Origin: Neobacillus sp. YX16 | GTDB lineage: Bacteria > Bacillota > Bacilli > Bacillales > Cytobacillaceae | Length of the DNA stretch: 64,000 nt | Direction of reading: 5' to 3' | Assembly: GCF_030123505.1 (NCBI RefSeq) | Contig: NZ_CP126115.1 | Span: forward strand, 944,001-1,008,000 | Shown here: positions 10,489-20,100 of the stretch, one piece after another | Layout of the letters: each line of letters begins with the position of its first letter | Numbering within the stretch: the stretch's first letter is position 1 | Notes under the pieces: model-generated | Told to the model about the DNA's origin: nothing | The model's database searches: none | The model's input: only the letters and a program-made list of their open reading frames with translations | Position numbers and translations under genes: made by a program

Positions 10489-11439
10489 GTGCAAAACTCT
10501 AAAACGCAGCAGCTTGATAAATATTATTTAAAAACAAAACGGTTTTTTCTTGGAATGCAAGGGACTGACGGCTTGCTATTTAAAGTCCTAGTCTATGGAT
10601 TGCTGGTAGGAATTGGGTTTGTGTATTTGTTTCCAGTAATTTATATGGGGATATTTAGTTTCAAAAGCCTAGATGATCTTTTAAATCCAATGGTCAATTG
10701 GATTCCAACTCAATTTTATTTAGATAATTACACCAAAGCTAATCATGTACTTAATTTCTTTTCAACACTTATGGAAACATTGTATGTGACGGTTCTACCT
10801 GCTATAGCACAGACAGCTGTTGCAGCGGTTATTGGCTATGGATTAGCGCGATTTGAATTCCCTGGGAAAAAGGTTCTTTTTGTTCTAGTCCTAGCAACTT
10901 TTATTATTCCTCCTCAAGTCACGATGATTCCAAGATATCTATTTTTTAATGAATTGAATATCCTTGGAAGTCTGAAGGCCTTTATGCTTCCCGCTGCTTT
11001 TGGACAAGGATTGAATAGTGCTATATTTATCCTGATTTTTTATCAGTTTTTTAGAATGGTACCAAAAGCACTTGAGGAAGCTGCTCAAATCGATGGTGCA
11101 GGTCATTTTCGAATATTCTTTACCATTGCTCTTCCAATGGCGGTTCCAGCCATCATTATTTCATTTCTATTTTCGTTTGTATGGTATTGGAATGAAACAT
11201 ATCTTGCAGCGATTTATTTTGGTGATGCTCTAACCACTTTACCCCTGCAGCTGCAAAAGTTTGTTGCAACCTATGAAAAAATGTTCCCAGCAGAGATGGG
11301 GCTAGAGGGAAATCAACTGAACGAAGGAATTAAGATGGCGGGGACTATTTTATCAATCCTTCCTCTACTGATTGTTTATTTTATTACTCAACGTTGGTTT
11401 GTTGAAGGAGTAGACCGTTCTGGTATTACAGGTGAATAA
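10489..11439 (+). CDS. Sugar ABC transporter permease (second pair, MalG type)
   Basis: 316 residues from a GTG start with AAGGAAGGG upstream. An N-terminal tail of ~35 residues precedes six membrane helices; the EAA loop is EEAAQIDGAGHFRIFFTIALP, a close match to the family. A 12-bp hairpin directly after the stop separates it from the glycosidase genes, so it is the last transporter gene before an attenuating structure. No ATPase gene follows. Confidence 0.9.
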   Translation: MQNSKTQQLDKYYLKTKRFFLGMQGTDGLLFKVLVYGLLVGIGFVYLFPVIYMGIFSFKSLDDLLNPMVNWIPTQFYLDNYTKANHVLNFFSTLMETLYVTVLPAIAQTAVAAVIGYGLARFEFPGKKVLFVLVLATFIIPPQVTMIPRYLFFNELNILGSLKAFMLPAAFGQGLNSAIFILIFYQFFRMVPKALEEAAQIDGAGHFRIFFTIALPMAVPAIIISFLFSFVWYWNETYLAAIYFGDALTTLPLQLQKFVATYEKMFPAEMGLEGNQLNEGIKMAGTILSILPLLIVYFITQRWFVEGVDRSGITGE

Positions 11440-11441
11440 AA

Positions 11442-11468
11442 ATAAAGGGTGGTTTTACCACCCTTTAT
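11442..11468 (+). terminator. Hairpin between importer and glycosidase genes
   Basis: The inverted repeat ATAAAGGGTGGT / ACCACCCTTTAT has a TTT loop and starts two bases after the permease stop. The only T-run is in the stem itself, so it is probably a partial terminator or a 3'-end stabilising hairpin. It would lower GH35 and downstream expression relative to the transporters. Confidence 0.6.
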
Positions 11469-11509
11469 AATTGTTACAAAACGAAAATAGATGAAAGGCA
11501 GGGTGCGTT

Positions 11510-13921
11510 ATGATTGAAATTCAAAATAAACAAATCATTATCGATGGTAAGCCTCAAATCATTATGTGTGGAGAAATTCATTACTACCGTCTTGACCGAA
11601 ATGATTGGCAGGACAGGATTGATAAATTAAAACTTTCTGGCTGTAATGCAGTCGCGACTTATGTTCCGTGGCTCCTTCATGAACCCGTAGAAGGGGAAGT
11701 AGATTTACATGGGAAAATACGCCCAGAGTTAGATTTAGAAGGATTCATAGAGCTTTGCGAGGAAAACGATTTATACTTTTTTGTCAGGCCTGGTCCATTT
11801 ATTATGGCTGAGATGAAAAACGAAGGAATCCCATACTGGGTTTATGATAAACATCCAGAAATTATTCCGATTTGTTGGGATAATAATCCTGCTACAACGC
11901 CAACCCTAGACTACAATGCGCCTGGATTTTTAAAAGAGGTTCGTAATTGGTACAAGGCTCTTATGGAAATTGTAACACCTAGATTACATACGAACGGCGG
12001 GAACATCATTGCATTCCAGCTTGATAATGAAATTGGGATGCTTTCTTGGGTAAGTAATTGTCCAGATTTAACCGATTTTGTTATTGATGAGTTTTCGATT
12101 TGGTTATTGAATCGATACGATGAAGAGACACTTACTTCTCGTTATCCATTTAATCTAAATGAAAAAGAAGGAAGAAACAATGCAATCCGATCACCTAAAG
12201 AAGAGTATGCGGCTGAATTAATGAAGGATATCGGTTACTATATGAGACACCGTTTTGCTCAATATGTAGATACTCTTAGAGGATTTGCAGAAGAATTCGG
12301 TGTGAAAGACATCCCATTTGTCGTTAATATTCATGGAACCGGCGGTGGCCGCGGATTTACTTATCCAATTGGTATAAGCCAGCTATATGAATCCTATACA
12401 CAAGCACCTGGATATCTATCAGGTTCAGATATTTATTTTGGTGATCTAGATATCGTAACCTTTCAAGACTTATATATCATCAACGGTTTCATGGATGCAG
12501 TCCATAACCCGGACCAGCCATTGACTTCAGTTGAATTCAACTGTGGGGATGGTAATTTTGGTAATAACTTAGGTTCACGGTATGACGTATCTGCGGCTGA
12601 CTTTAAAACAAGAATGTGCATTGCTCAAGGAAATCGCTTGTTGAACTATTACTTGTTAACAGGAGGCAGAAATTATCGTCTTGATCAAAAAGTAGGAGAC
12701 GGAAACGATAGGATTGCAAGCACAGGAGAACGTCATGGTTTTGCAGCACCTGTAAGTCCTGAAGGGGAGCTTAACTATACTTTCCCGCGTATGGCGAGAG
12801 CGATCAAAACGATGATGGCCGTTTCAGACAAAATAGCTGTAATGGATGAAGAACGCGATGATGTAGCATTTGCGTTTATCCCTGATTATTACATGACTGA
12901 GTACCATTATCCTCATAGTGAAAAAATGAGAGAAATTCTTTCAAACATTGAAGCCAATCGTAATAGAGGGGCATGGGAGATAATGGGTAAATCAATGCTT
13001 CTTTCAGGCTATCGTTTCGGGTCAGTTGATATCCAGAACAAGCCTTTATCAGCTAGTGAAATACCTGTATTAGCACTCCCTTCCGCTAGGTACATGGATA
13101 GTGAAATCCAAAGAAAGCTTGTTGATTATATGTACGAAGGAGGATGCATTTTCTTATATGGAGAAGTTCCTCTGTTTGATATGGAAGGTAAAGAATGCAC
13201 GATTCTTGCAGATGCTTTTGGGGTTAAACCAAAAGGAATCTATAGAGACTCACATAGACATTTTCTGTCTCTTTACGCTGAAAACTGGGCAGCACCACGG
13301 CCTGAAGTAAGGAGTCATTTTGCACAAACATTTGAAATCAGTCATGCTGTGCCGTTACTGAAGGTTTATGGAAATGATGAAGTTTGTTCATTCGATGTGG
13401 CAGTCGGCGATGGACGTGCAATTGTAATGGCCGCTGCCTATTCATGTGATATCGCATTCTTTAAAGAAGGATTTGAAAAGCTCGGTGCAAAAGCGAAGCT
13501 CACCCATGATTGTAAGGAACACGGAATCTTTATGACATCCACTTCAAATCATGAAGGTGAGAGATTTATCCATATATTAAATCTTGATGGTTTTAATAAA
13601 GAACTGAAAATTTATGATAACGGCGAAGCTTTATTTGGCGGTAAGTCGATTACTCTTCAAAGTAAAGATGGAGTGATGTTACCTGTCAATCTATTGATAA
13701 ATGAAGGTAAGATTGTATACTCCACAGCCGAAATTACAAAATTTACTGAAAATGCTATTCAGTTCCGTTTAACGCAAAGTCAGGATGTTATTGCATTTGA
13801 AACTACCAAGGAAATTGCACCTAATGAGAACTATTCCATTGTGAAGATAGGAGAATTAACACTGGTTAATAGTCAGAAGCACGCAAAGGTTGATGACGCT
13901 CTAACCATCTATTTCAAGTAA
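11510..13921 (+). CDS. GH35 beta-galactosidase, intracellular
   Basis: 803 residues, no signal peptide, so the enzyme acts on imported oligosaccharide. The N-terminal barrel shows the GH35 signatures: CGEIHYYRLDRNDWQDR, ATYVPWLLHEP, VRPGPFIMAE. The acid/base is Glu174 in QLDNEIG and the nucleophile is Glu342 in VEFNCGDGNFG. A glutamine amidotransferase-like middle (about 500-660) and a beta C-terminus follow. Known GH35 members remove non-reducing beta-galactose, but some act on other beta-linked sugars, so the true substrate could differ. It lies 17 bases before the PF10091-like gene, so the two probably act on one imported glycan. Confidence 0.85.
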   Translation: MIEIQNKQIIIDGKPQIIMCGEIHYYRLDRNDWQDRIDKLKLSGCNAVATYVPWLLHEPVEGEVDLHGKIRPELDLEGFIELCEENDLYFFVRPGPFIMAEMKNEGIPYWVYDKHPEIIPICWDNNPATTPTLDYNAPGFLKEVRNWYKALMEIVTPRLHTNGGNIIAFQLDNEIGMLSWVSNCPDLTDFVIDEFSIWLLNRYDEETLTSRYPFNLNEKEGRNNAIRSPKEEYAAELMKDIGYYMRHRFAQYVDTLRGFAEEFGVKDIPFVVNIHGTGGGRGFTYPIGISQLYESYTQAPGYLSGSDIYFGDLDIVTFQDLYIINGFMDAVHNPDQPLTSVEFNCGDGNFGNNLGSRYDVSAADFKTRMCIAQGNRLLNYYLLTGGRNYRLDQKVGDGNDRIASTGERHGFAAPVSPEGELNYTFPRMARAIKTMMAVSDKIAVMDEERDDVAFAFIPDYYMTEYHYPHSEKMREILSNIEANRNRGAWEIMGKSMLLSGYRFGSVDIQNKPLSASEIPVLALPSARYMDSEIQRKLVDYMYEGGCIFLYGEVPLFDMEGKECTILADAFGVKPKGIYRDSHRHFLSLYAENWAAPRPEVRSHFAQTFEISHAVPLLKVYGNDEVCSFDVAVGDGRAIVMAAAYSCDIAFFKEGFEKLGAKAKLTHDCKEHGIFMTSTSNHEGERFIHILNLDGFNKELKIYDNGEALFGGKSITLQSKDGVMLPVNLLINEGKIVYSTAEITKFTENAIQFRLTQSQDVIAFETTKEIAPNENYSIVKIGELTLVNSQKHAKVDDALTIYFK

Positions 13922-13938
13922 GTGAGAGGAGATATGTA

Positions 13939-15204
13939 ATGACTTTAGTAACAGACTTTTATAAGGAACTCCCAGCTAATGTAAAAGACTTTTTCGATCG
14001 TCAGTATCAAGATTCGTATGCGTTGTTTGATGCTTGTCGTCACTCAAGAACAGGTTTATATGCTGATGCCTATATGACCTTCGGAGAAAATCCTGATTAC
14101 CGATGCTCTATTGCTGCTACAGGGGTAGGACTAATTAGTCTTGCTGTAGCGGATATGGAGGGATGGGATGAGGAAGCCGCAGAGAAGGCATTGCTTACTT
14201 TGCGGGCTTGCCTCGGTGAGGTGGAAGGCTGCCAAATAGCACGTGACACTGCAACCGGATTTTTTGCACATTTCGTTGATATGGAAACAGGTGAAAACCT
14301 CCATTCGGAGATATCAACAATTGATACTTCATTGTTAGTAGCTGGAGCACTTTTTGCTGGGCAGCACTTTAAAGATAGGGCTCCTCAGATTGATGAATTG
14401 GCTCAAAAGCTTTTACAATCAATCGACTGGAGTGTCGTCGTGAATGATAAAGAGAAAGGTGTCATCAATATGGTGGTGAAGGATGGAAAAGGTACGCTTC
14501 CACTTCCTGCCTACAATGAGTATGTAATGGTCTCATATCTTGCATTATTGTGTCAGCCTGAAGACCAGGATATCCAAGATTTATGGAACAATAATTTTGC
14601 GGAAGAGCAAATCAGCAATTTACCTCAAATCCATTATCGCGATATTCCTGTTCTTACGGATCATGATGCAAAAGCATTCTTGTCATCCTTTGTACATCAA
14701 TTTCCATTTTACCTTGTCCCAGAATATGCTACAAGTCCAATATATCGAGAGTTCTATCAGAATGCTTGTATGGCTGATCGCTTGAAATGGAAGGAATTAA
14801 ATGATGTTGGATCTTATGTATGGGGATATGGAGCCGGTCCGAATGACGGATTACACGGAGGCTACCATGCCGATAAAATTAATGATTCACCACATGATAT
14901 TGCTTCTGCTTACATTGTAGCTGGGTTCCTACCTGTATACCCTGCTGGAATTTATGATTTATATGCCTTATATCGTCTACATATTCCCTATGATGTCTAT
15001 ACCAATCCGGAAGATAAAGAGGATGAGATGAGGTTTAGAGCAGCTTATAAGTATGGATTGCATCGATATTCGTGGTGGCATCTTGAGCAGCCAAATCGTT
15101 GGTACCCAACGAAGGTTACGCTAATTGACTGGAGTTCCATGCTGTATGGGTTAACTGCTTTTAAACGAGGTATGTCCTTCTTTACAGAGCGCCTTGTAAA
15201 ATAA
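13939..15204 (+). CDS. PF10091 'glycoamylase'/GH144-like protein, cytoplasmic
   Basis: 421 residues, no signal peptide. An alpha/alpha-barrel glycosidase is suggested by TGFFAHFVDMETG followed by SEISTIDTSLLVAGALFAGQHF, which parallels the 'G-F-x-H-W/F-x-x-x-x-T-G ... D-x-x-x-L-x-x-G-L/A-L' block of PF10091 proteins, and by VWGYGAGPNDG ... HDIASAYIVAGFLPVYPAG near residue 290-335. GH144 members of this family are endo-beta-1,2-glucanases, but most are secreted. Its presence opposite a beta-1,2-oligoglucan phosphorylase operon fits a beta-1,2-glucan role, while its neighbour is a GH35. Family moderately sure; linkage is inference. Confidence 0.6.
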   Translation: MTLVTDFYKELPANVKDFFDRQYQDSYALFDACRHSRTGLYADAYMTFGENPDYRCSIAATGVGLISLAVADMEGWDEEAAEKALLTLRACLGEVEGCQIARDTATGFFAHFVDMETGENLHSEISTIDTSLLVAGALFAGQHFKDRAPQIDELAQKLLQSIDWSVVVNDKEKGVINMVVKDGKGTLPLPAYNEYVMVSYLALLCQPEDQDIQDLWNNNFAEEQISNLPQIHYRDIPVLTDHDAKAFLSSFVHQFPFYLVPEYATSPIYREFYQNACMADRLKWKELNDVGSYVWGYGAGPNDGLHGGYHADKINDSPHDIASAYIVAGFLPVYPAGIYDLYALYRLHIPYDVYTNPEDKEDEMRFRAAYKYGLHRYSWWHLEQPNRWYPTKVTLIDWSSMLYGLTAFKRGMSFFTERLVK

Positions 15205-15262
15205 TTTATATAAAGCTCCATAAATACAATGAGACTTATATAAATTGCGAGGAGAGATAGAT

Positions 15263-16015
15263 ATGGACTTTATTTTTGAAGATGATATGCTGGCTGTCGC
15301 CGTTGTCAAGGCGATCCATACGGGGGATGTCCTATCGTTGGAACGTCTGCTTGCTGAAAATCCTGGTCTAGTCACAGCGAGAATTGTAAGAAGAGACTAT
15401 GATGAAAAGTGTAACAGCTTTGGAATGTCACGCACTCTGCTCCATATTGTAACCGACTGGCCTGGTCACTTTCCCAATGGCGCGAAGATAGTGGGCGTGT
15501 TGCTTAATGCCGGTGCTGAGGTGAACGCTCGGTTCACCGGTCCACACACCGAAACACCACTTCATTGGGCGGCAAGCAGTGATGACGTTGAAGTGATTGA
15601 TGCTCTTCTAGAAGCTGGTGCCGACATTGAAGCTCCTGGGGCTGTCATAGCCGGTGGTACGCCGTTAGACGATGCGGTGGCATTCGGGCAGTGGAATGCA
15701 GCACGAAGACTAGTCGAATGTGGTGCAAAGACTAAGCTTTGGCACGCTGCTGCGCTCGGGCTATTGAATCACGTAAAAGAATACTTTAAGGGAAGTGCTA
15801 TTCCCAATCCAAACGAGATTACCGAGGCCTTCTGGTGTGCATGTCACGGAGGGCAGAAGACTACAGCGGAATACCTCCTCGAGCACGATGCTGACATTAA
15901 TTGGATTGGCTACGACAAGCTTACCCCCCTCGATACTGCACATCGTAGTAATGCCTACGAACTAGTTGAGTGGTTGCGGAGTCGAGGTGCTAATACCGCC
16001 GCTGATCTAGAATGA
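15263..16015 (+). CDS. Ankyrin-repeat protein
   Basis: 250 residues, cytoplasmic, starting at the ATG at 15263 behind AGGAGAG. Ankyrin repeats are seen in SRTLLHIVTD ... LLNAGAEVNAR, TPLHWAASSDDVEVIDALLEAGADIEAP, TPLDDAVAFGQWNAARRLVECGA and TPLDTAHRSNAYELVEWLRSRGA, plus a more divergent central pair. Such proteins bind partner proteins; no partner is evident. Its base composition is visibly more GC-rich than both neighbours, and it has no carbohydrate theme, so it looks like a later insertion between two convergent sugar operons. A terminator follows. Confidence 0.85.
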   Translation: MDFIFEDDMLAVAVVKAIHTGDVLSLERLLAENPGLVTARIVRRDYDEKCNSFGMSRTLLHIVTDWPGHFPNGAKIVGVLLNAGAEVNARFTGPHTETPLHWAASSDDVEVIDALLEAGADIEAPGAVIAGGTPLDDAVAFGQWNAARRLVECGAKTKLWHAAALGLLNHVKEYFKGSAIPNPNEITEAFWCACHGGQKTTAEYLLEHDADINWIGYDKLTPLDTAHRSNAYELVEWLRSRGANTAADLE

Positions 16016-16062
16016 TTAATTCGGTAGTTTTCAATACATTAAAGGTTTCTTCAACTAAAAAG

Positions 16063-16092
16063 AAGCAGGAACGTCAATTGGCGTTCCTGCTT
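16063..16092. terminator. Bidirectional terminator between ankyrin gene and lacI
   Basis: Arms AAGCAGGAACG and CGTTCCTGCTT around an eight-base loop; a T-run follows on the + side and an A-run (AAAAAG) precedes it, giving a T-run on the - side. It can end both convergent transcripts. Confidence 0.85.
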
Positions 16093-16097
16093 TTCCC

Positions 16098-17069
16098 TTA
16101 ATTATGACCATAACTATTGCTTTTGACTGACTCGCCTTCAAATAAAGTCACAAATATCTGTTTGTTATCAAAGGGGTGATTCTCAATTAATTTCAATAAT
16201 TGCTCAGAAGCCAATGCACCCCATTCTTGCTTTGAATAATCAATCGTTGTCAGGCGCGGCTGTAAATAATGGGAAACCTCAATGTTATCAAATCCAATAA
16301 TATGGAAGTGTTCACCGATACGATAGGGGGTCTTAGCTAAATAATTGTACATCCCAATTGCCATTTCATCATTTAAACAAAAGACTGCAACTGGATGTTT
16401 ATAGTCACGGACCAATTTCTCAGCTGCTAGTTCGCCTGTGGACTTTGTGAAGTCGCCATCCAATTCAATAATGGTTAAATCTTTGCCTACTTCCCTAGCA
16501 GAAAATAGACGTTGGTTGGAATCGTATGAGCCCTCGGGGCCTGTTAGGATAATAATTTCGGAAAATCCTTTATCAACTAAGTGTTGAATGGCTAATTTAG
16601 CGCCGCCTTTATTATCAAGCAGCACTTGCTTGATGGCAGGGTGATTTATTTCTCGATCAAGTACAACTAATTTATTCCCGAGGTCTGCATATCTTATTAG
16701 TTCTTCATTGGAAAACGTTTCATCCAAAATAATGGCTCCATCAATCATACGTTCTGGCAGAAATCGGTGGGAGTGTTCACCGCTGCAGACGATTAAATCA
16801 TAACCATTATGAGAAAGAGTTTCTCTCATACCTTTGAGGAGTTCCCCATAAAAGGCCCCACTAAATTCTGTTAAAAATGCACCAATAATTTTTGTTTGCC
16901 TCTTCTTAAGTGTTCTTGCAGCTGCATTAGGTATGTAGTTCAACTCTTTTGCAATCGCTAAAATTCTCTCTGAGGTTTCTTTTGTTACTTTTGAGCTTCC
17001 ATTCAGTGCGTAGGAAACTGTAGAAATGGAAACACCAGCTATTTTTGCAATATCCTTTATATTGACCAT
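16098..17069 (-). CDS. LacI-family repressor of the beta-1,2-glucan operon
   Basis: 323 residues. I set the start at the ATG at 17069 because AGGAG lies seven bases upstream; a further in-frame ATG 18 bases earlier has no such site. The N-terminal helix-turn-helix and hinge are typical (VNIKDIAKIAGVSISTVSYALNGSSKVTKETSERIL ... LNYIPNAAARTL in two blocks), followed by the periplasmic-binding-protein-like sugar sensor. It is the third gene of the GH3-phosphorylase operon and probably represses it by binding the GAAACGTTTC-type palindrome ahead of the GH3 gene. The inducer is likely a sophoro-oligosaccharide, by context. Confidence 0.9.
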   Translation of the reverse strand: MVNIKDIAKIAGVSISTVSYALNGSSKVTKETSERILAIAKELNYIPNAAARTLKKRQTKIIGAFLTEFSGAFYGELLKGMRETLSHNGYDLIVCSGEHSHRFLPERMIDGAIILDETFSNEELIRYADLGNKLVVLDREINHPAIKQVLLDNKGGAKLAIQHLVDKGFSEIIILTGPEGSYDSNQRLFSAREVGKDLTIIELDGDFTKSTGELAAEKLVRDYKHPVAVFCLNDEMAIGMYNYLAKTPYRIGEHFHIIGFDNIEVSHYLQPRLTTIDYSKQEWGALASEQLLKLIENHPFDNKQIFVTLFEGESVKSNSYGHN

Positions 17070-17140
17070 AACTTGTTCTCCTAACATTCATATACTTCTA
17101 TTATATAATCCATTATAACAATAAGTAAAAGTTTCATTCC

Positions 17141-17170
17141 AAAAAAGCCGGCGGTATGGTTAACCGCCGG
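17141..17170 (-). terminator. Terminator after the phosphorylase gene
   Basis: CCGGCGGT / ACCGCCGG with a seven-base loop; on the - strand a run of six T follows. It lies 7 bases beyond the phosphorylase stop, so lacI transcription from the operon is reduced or lacI uses its own start. Confidence 0.85.
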
Positions 17171-17176
17171 TCATAA

Positions 17177-20100
17177 CTACATAAATATTTCAATTACATT
17201 TTCGTTGTTGTTTAAGTGTTGTTCGAGTTCTTGCTGATTAACACGAACTCCACCTTTACGATAACGGTTAGATAGAGACTCCAGCTTCGTGACCTGTCCA
17301 TTAATCACAACTCTTTTTTCTTCCTGATTTGTTAAATGATAGACAAACATAACAAGGAAGTCATTAACCATAAATTCGAATTTTAATCCATCAAAATGTT
17401 GTGGTAACACTGGATCAATAACTAAATCTGTTGCTTCAAAGCGAATCCCCAAGCAATTAGAAATTAGTTGATTCATATAGATTCCTGGTCCACTAGAATA
17501 GATTCGCCATCCTCCTTTTACCTGAACGGTACCTTTTCGTAATTCATCAAAACGTTCCTGTGCTTCATAACGGGTGTTGAACTTTCCGTCTGAGCTACTG
17601 AAATAAGCATTACTTTGGCGAATTTCTGCATTTGGAACAACAGCTTGAATACCAATGGGGTTAATAACCTGCAGCCCATTCCAAGCCTCATCTACTTTTC
17701 CTAGCTTTGCCATCGCTTCAACAAAACGGATATGAGCATGAACATATTGCAGACCAATTTCTCGACCGAAATTGGCTGCCTGCTCGGCACGCTTGAAGTG
17801 TGTGCTTATTCCACCTGTATACTTAGCAGGTCGGTTCATTAAACGAACACCATCAGGGCAAAGGAGCTTTTCTTTGATGATTTGATAATGTGTCTCTGCT
17901 TGCTCAGGTGTTAATAACTCGCTAATCATGCTTCGCGTCATTGGTAATAAGCGATAGTTAATACCTGTTTTTGAATCAGTTGGATGAAGCATCAATTCTG
18001 CTTCTTCTGGATTCTCCATATAAACGAACCCAGGGATGATTTCATTCTGCAAAATATACTTATTAAAATCAGCTTCGATACCAGTTGCTAATGTTCTTAA
18101 TTCATATGCAATAACAGAATCTACTTTTTCCATTACTTTGGATAGTTGATTCATCACTTGGTAGGTTAAAGAAACGGTCCAGCTGCTTACCATGAATTGT
18201 TTCAACTGTGCGTTGGCTGGTTGAAGTGTATCGTCCCAATCACCATCACCATAGGAAGACAAATACGTATCGTGAAGGAAATTGTCTTTAATATAGCCAA
18301 TCTCTTTTTTTGCATGTTCTAAAATAGAAGCGATATTTTCAGTGAACGTGTACGTTTTCTTAGATGTATAGGGTACATGTTCTTCTAAAATACTAAAATC
18401 ATTTGTTACCGTTAAATAATCACTAAGCATTTTTAACGGCCACACGATAATATCACCATGGCATTCGTGAGCTTGAATAGTTACATAGTTATCAAACATA
18501 AACCATTGAGGCCAATTTCCAGTTTCTTCATACTGGTGTGAGAAGACGGTTTTAATAATTTCACGTACGGCATCGTAATTCTGAGTTGCCATGAAATATT
18601 CTGTTGGGCCTTGGCACACATCACGTGTTCCCCAGGCTGCTCCACCGTATTGCTCAAGACCATGTGGTACAGAGTAGTGGACTAACATATTGTGCGTATA
18701 CCACCAAGTTAAAGCATTTACCTTTTCAAGTTCAGCAGGTGTGTTTTCGTTTTTAGAAAGCTTGAAACCTTTCATTATCTTGCGATAGACTTCTCGGTAA
18801 GTTTCAATTTCGATTTCCGCTTTGCGTTTAACAAATGGGATTGTTTCTCCATGGAGAAGTCCTTGAACAGTGATTTCCCATTCAGGAGTTTCGCTTAATT
18901 CTAATACAACCAATGAAGCCGATTGAGGAATCAGATTTTCTCCAAACTTCTGTTCATCACTCACATTATAATCTGAACCAGAAACTTGAATACGATAAGT
19001 AAGATTTGGATAAGCTTTAGCACTATCCGCTCCAGAATCAGCACGGAACGTAATGGTTTGATCATCTATTTCCATATGGAATGGTACAACGTATTCATTA
19101 TTGTTCATGGACACTTGGTTTGACACAAGATAACGATAGGATTTACCGCTTAAAGAACGTACATGCAACAGTACTTCTGGTGTATCCACAGTCGTGAAAT
19201 TCGTAATGATTAGTGTTTCTTCAGCTGTTTTGTAATACCAACGTGCATAGTTAAAGCCCATTTCATACATTGAAGGCATAGTAAGCAGTTGAAATACGCC
19301 TTCCATTTCAATATAAATCCGCTGGCCAGATGTTTTCAGGATGTTTAATGCATTTCTAGTATTTGTTATCATTTTATTCATTGAAGTATTGCCGACAACA
19401 AGTTGGGCATTAAACACTCCGTACATATAAGAAGTGGTGGTAATGATATTCTCTTTCATCTTGCCATTTTGACCAGTCATAATAATATGGCCATGCGGTC
19501 GTTCAACAAGCAGTTCCTTTTCTTTTAAAACAACATGCTCATACTTGTCAGTGAAGAAAGAAAGTAGGTTATCTCCTTCCCATTCCTCTTGATGACGGTT
19601 CGGGAAAAGTTGCTCAATTTCGTTTTTTTCCATCGATAAAGTTTTTAACGGCTCACCAATAATAGGGGAAATCCTAACTTCATCGATAGTAGCAGAAGAT
19701 GGGTTTAATTCTTTAACTTGATCCCAGGCATCCATAAGTTCTTCTTCAAACTCTAATGTGTTGATCACTTCTTGGTGGGTGTCTTTAAAGAGACCATAGA
19801 AAACAAATTGCTTTGACCCACTCAAATGAACACGTTCAGATTGAAGGGCAGTATAAGCAAATTCATATTGGTATACTTCATTCTCAAGCGATAACTTTGT
19901 TAATATTTCTGGTTGGTTTGTTTCTTTATAAGAAAGACCAAAAAATTGGAAACCATCTGTTGAATAAGCTACTGTCTTTGATAAGGAACCCTGTTGTAAA
20001 TAAGGGAATCCTGCTGATTGAGGTTGGTTTTGGCGGGAACAAACCACATACCCTCGAGAAGCATCTTCAAATACAGTGTGATCAATATATTGAGCCATAT

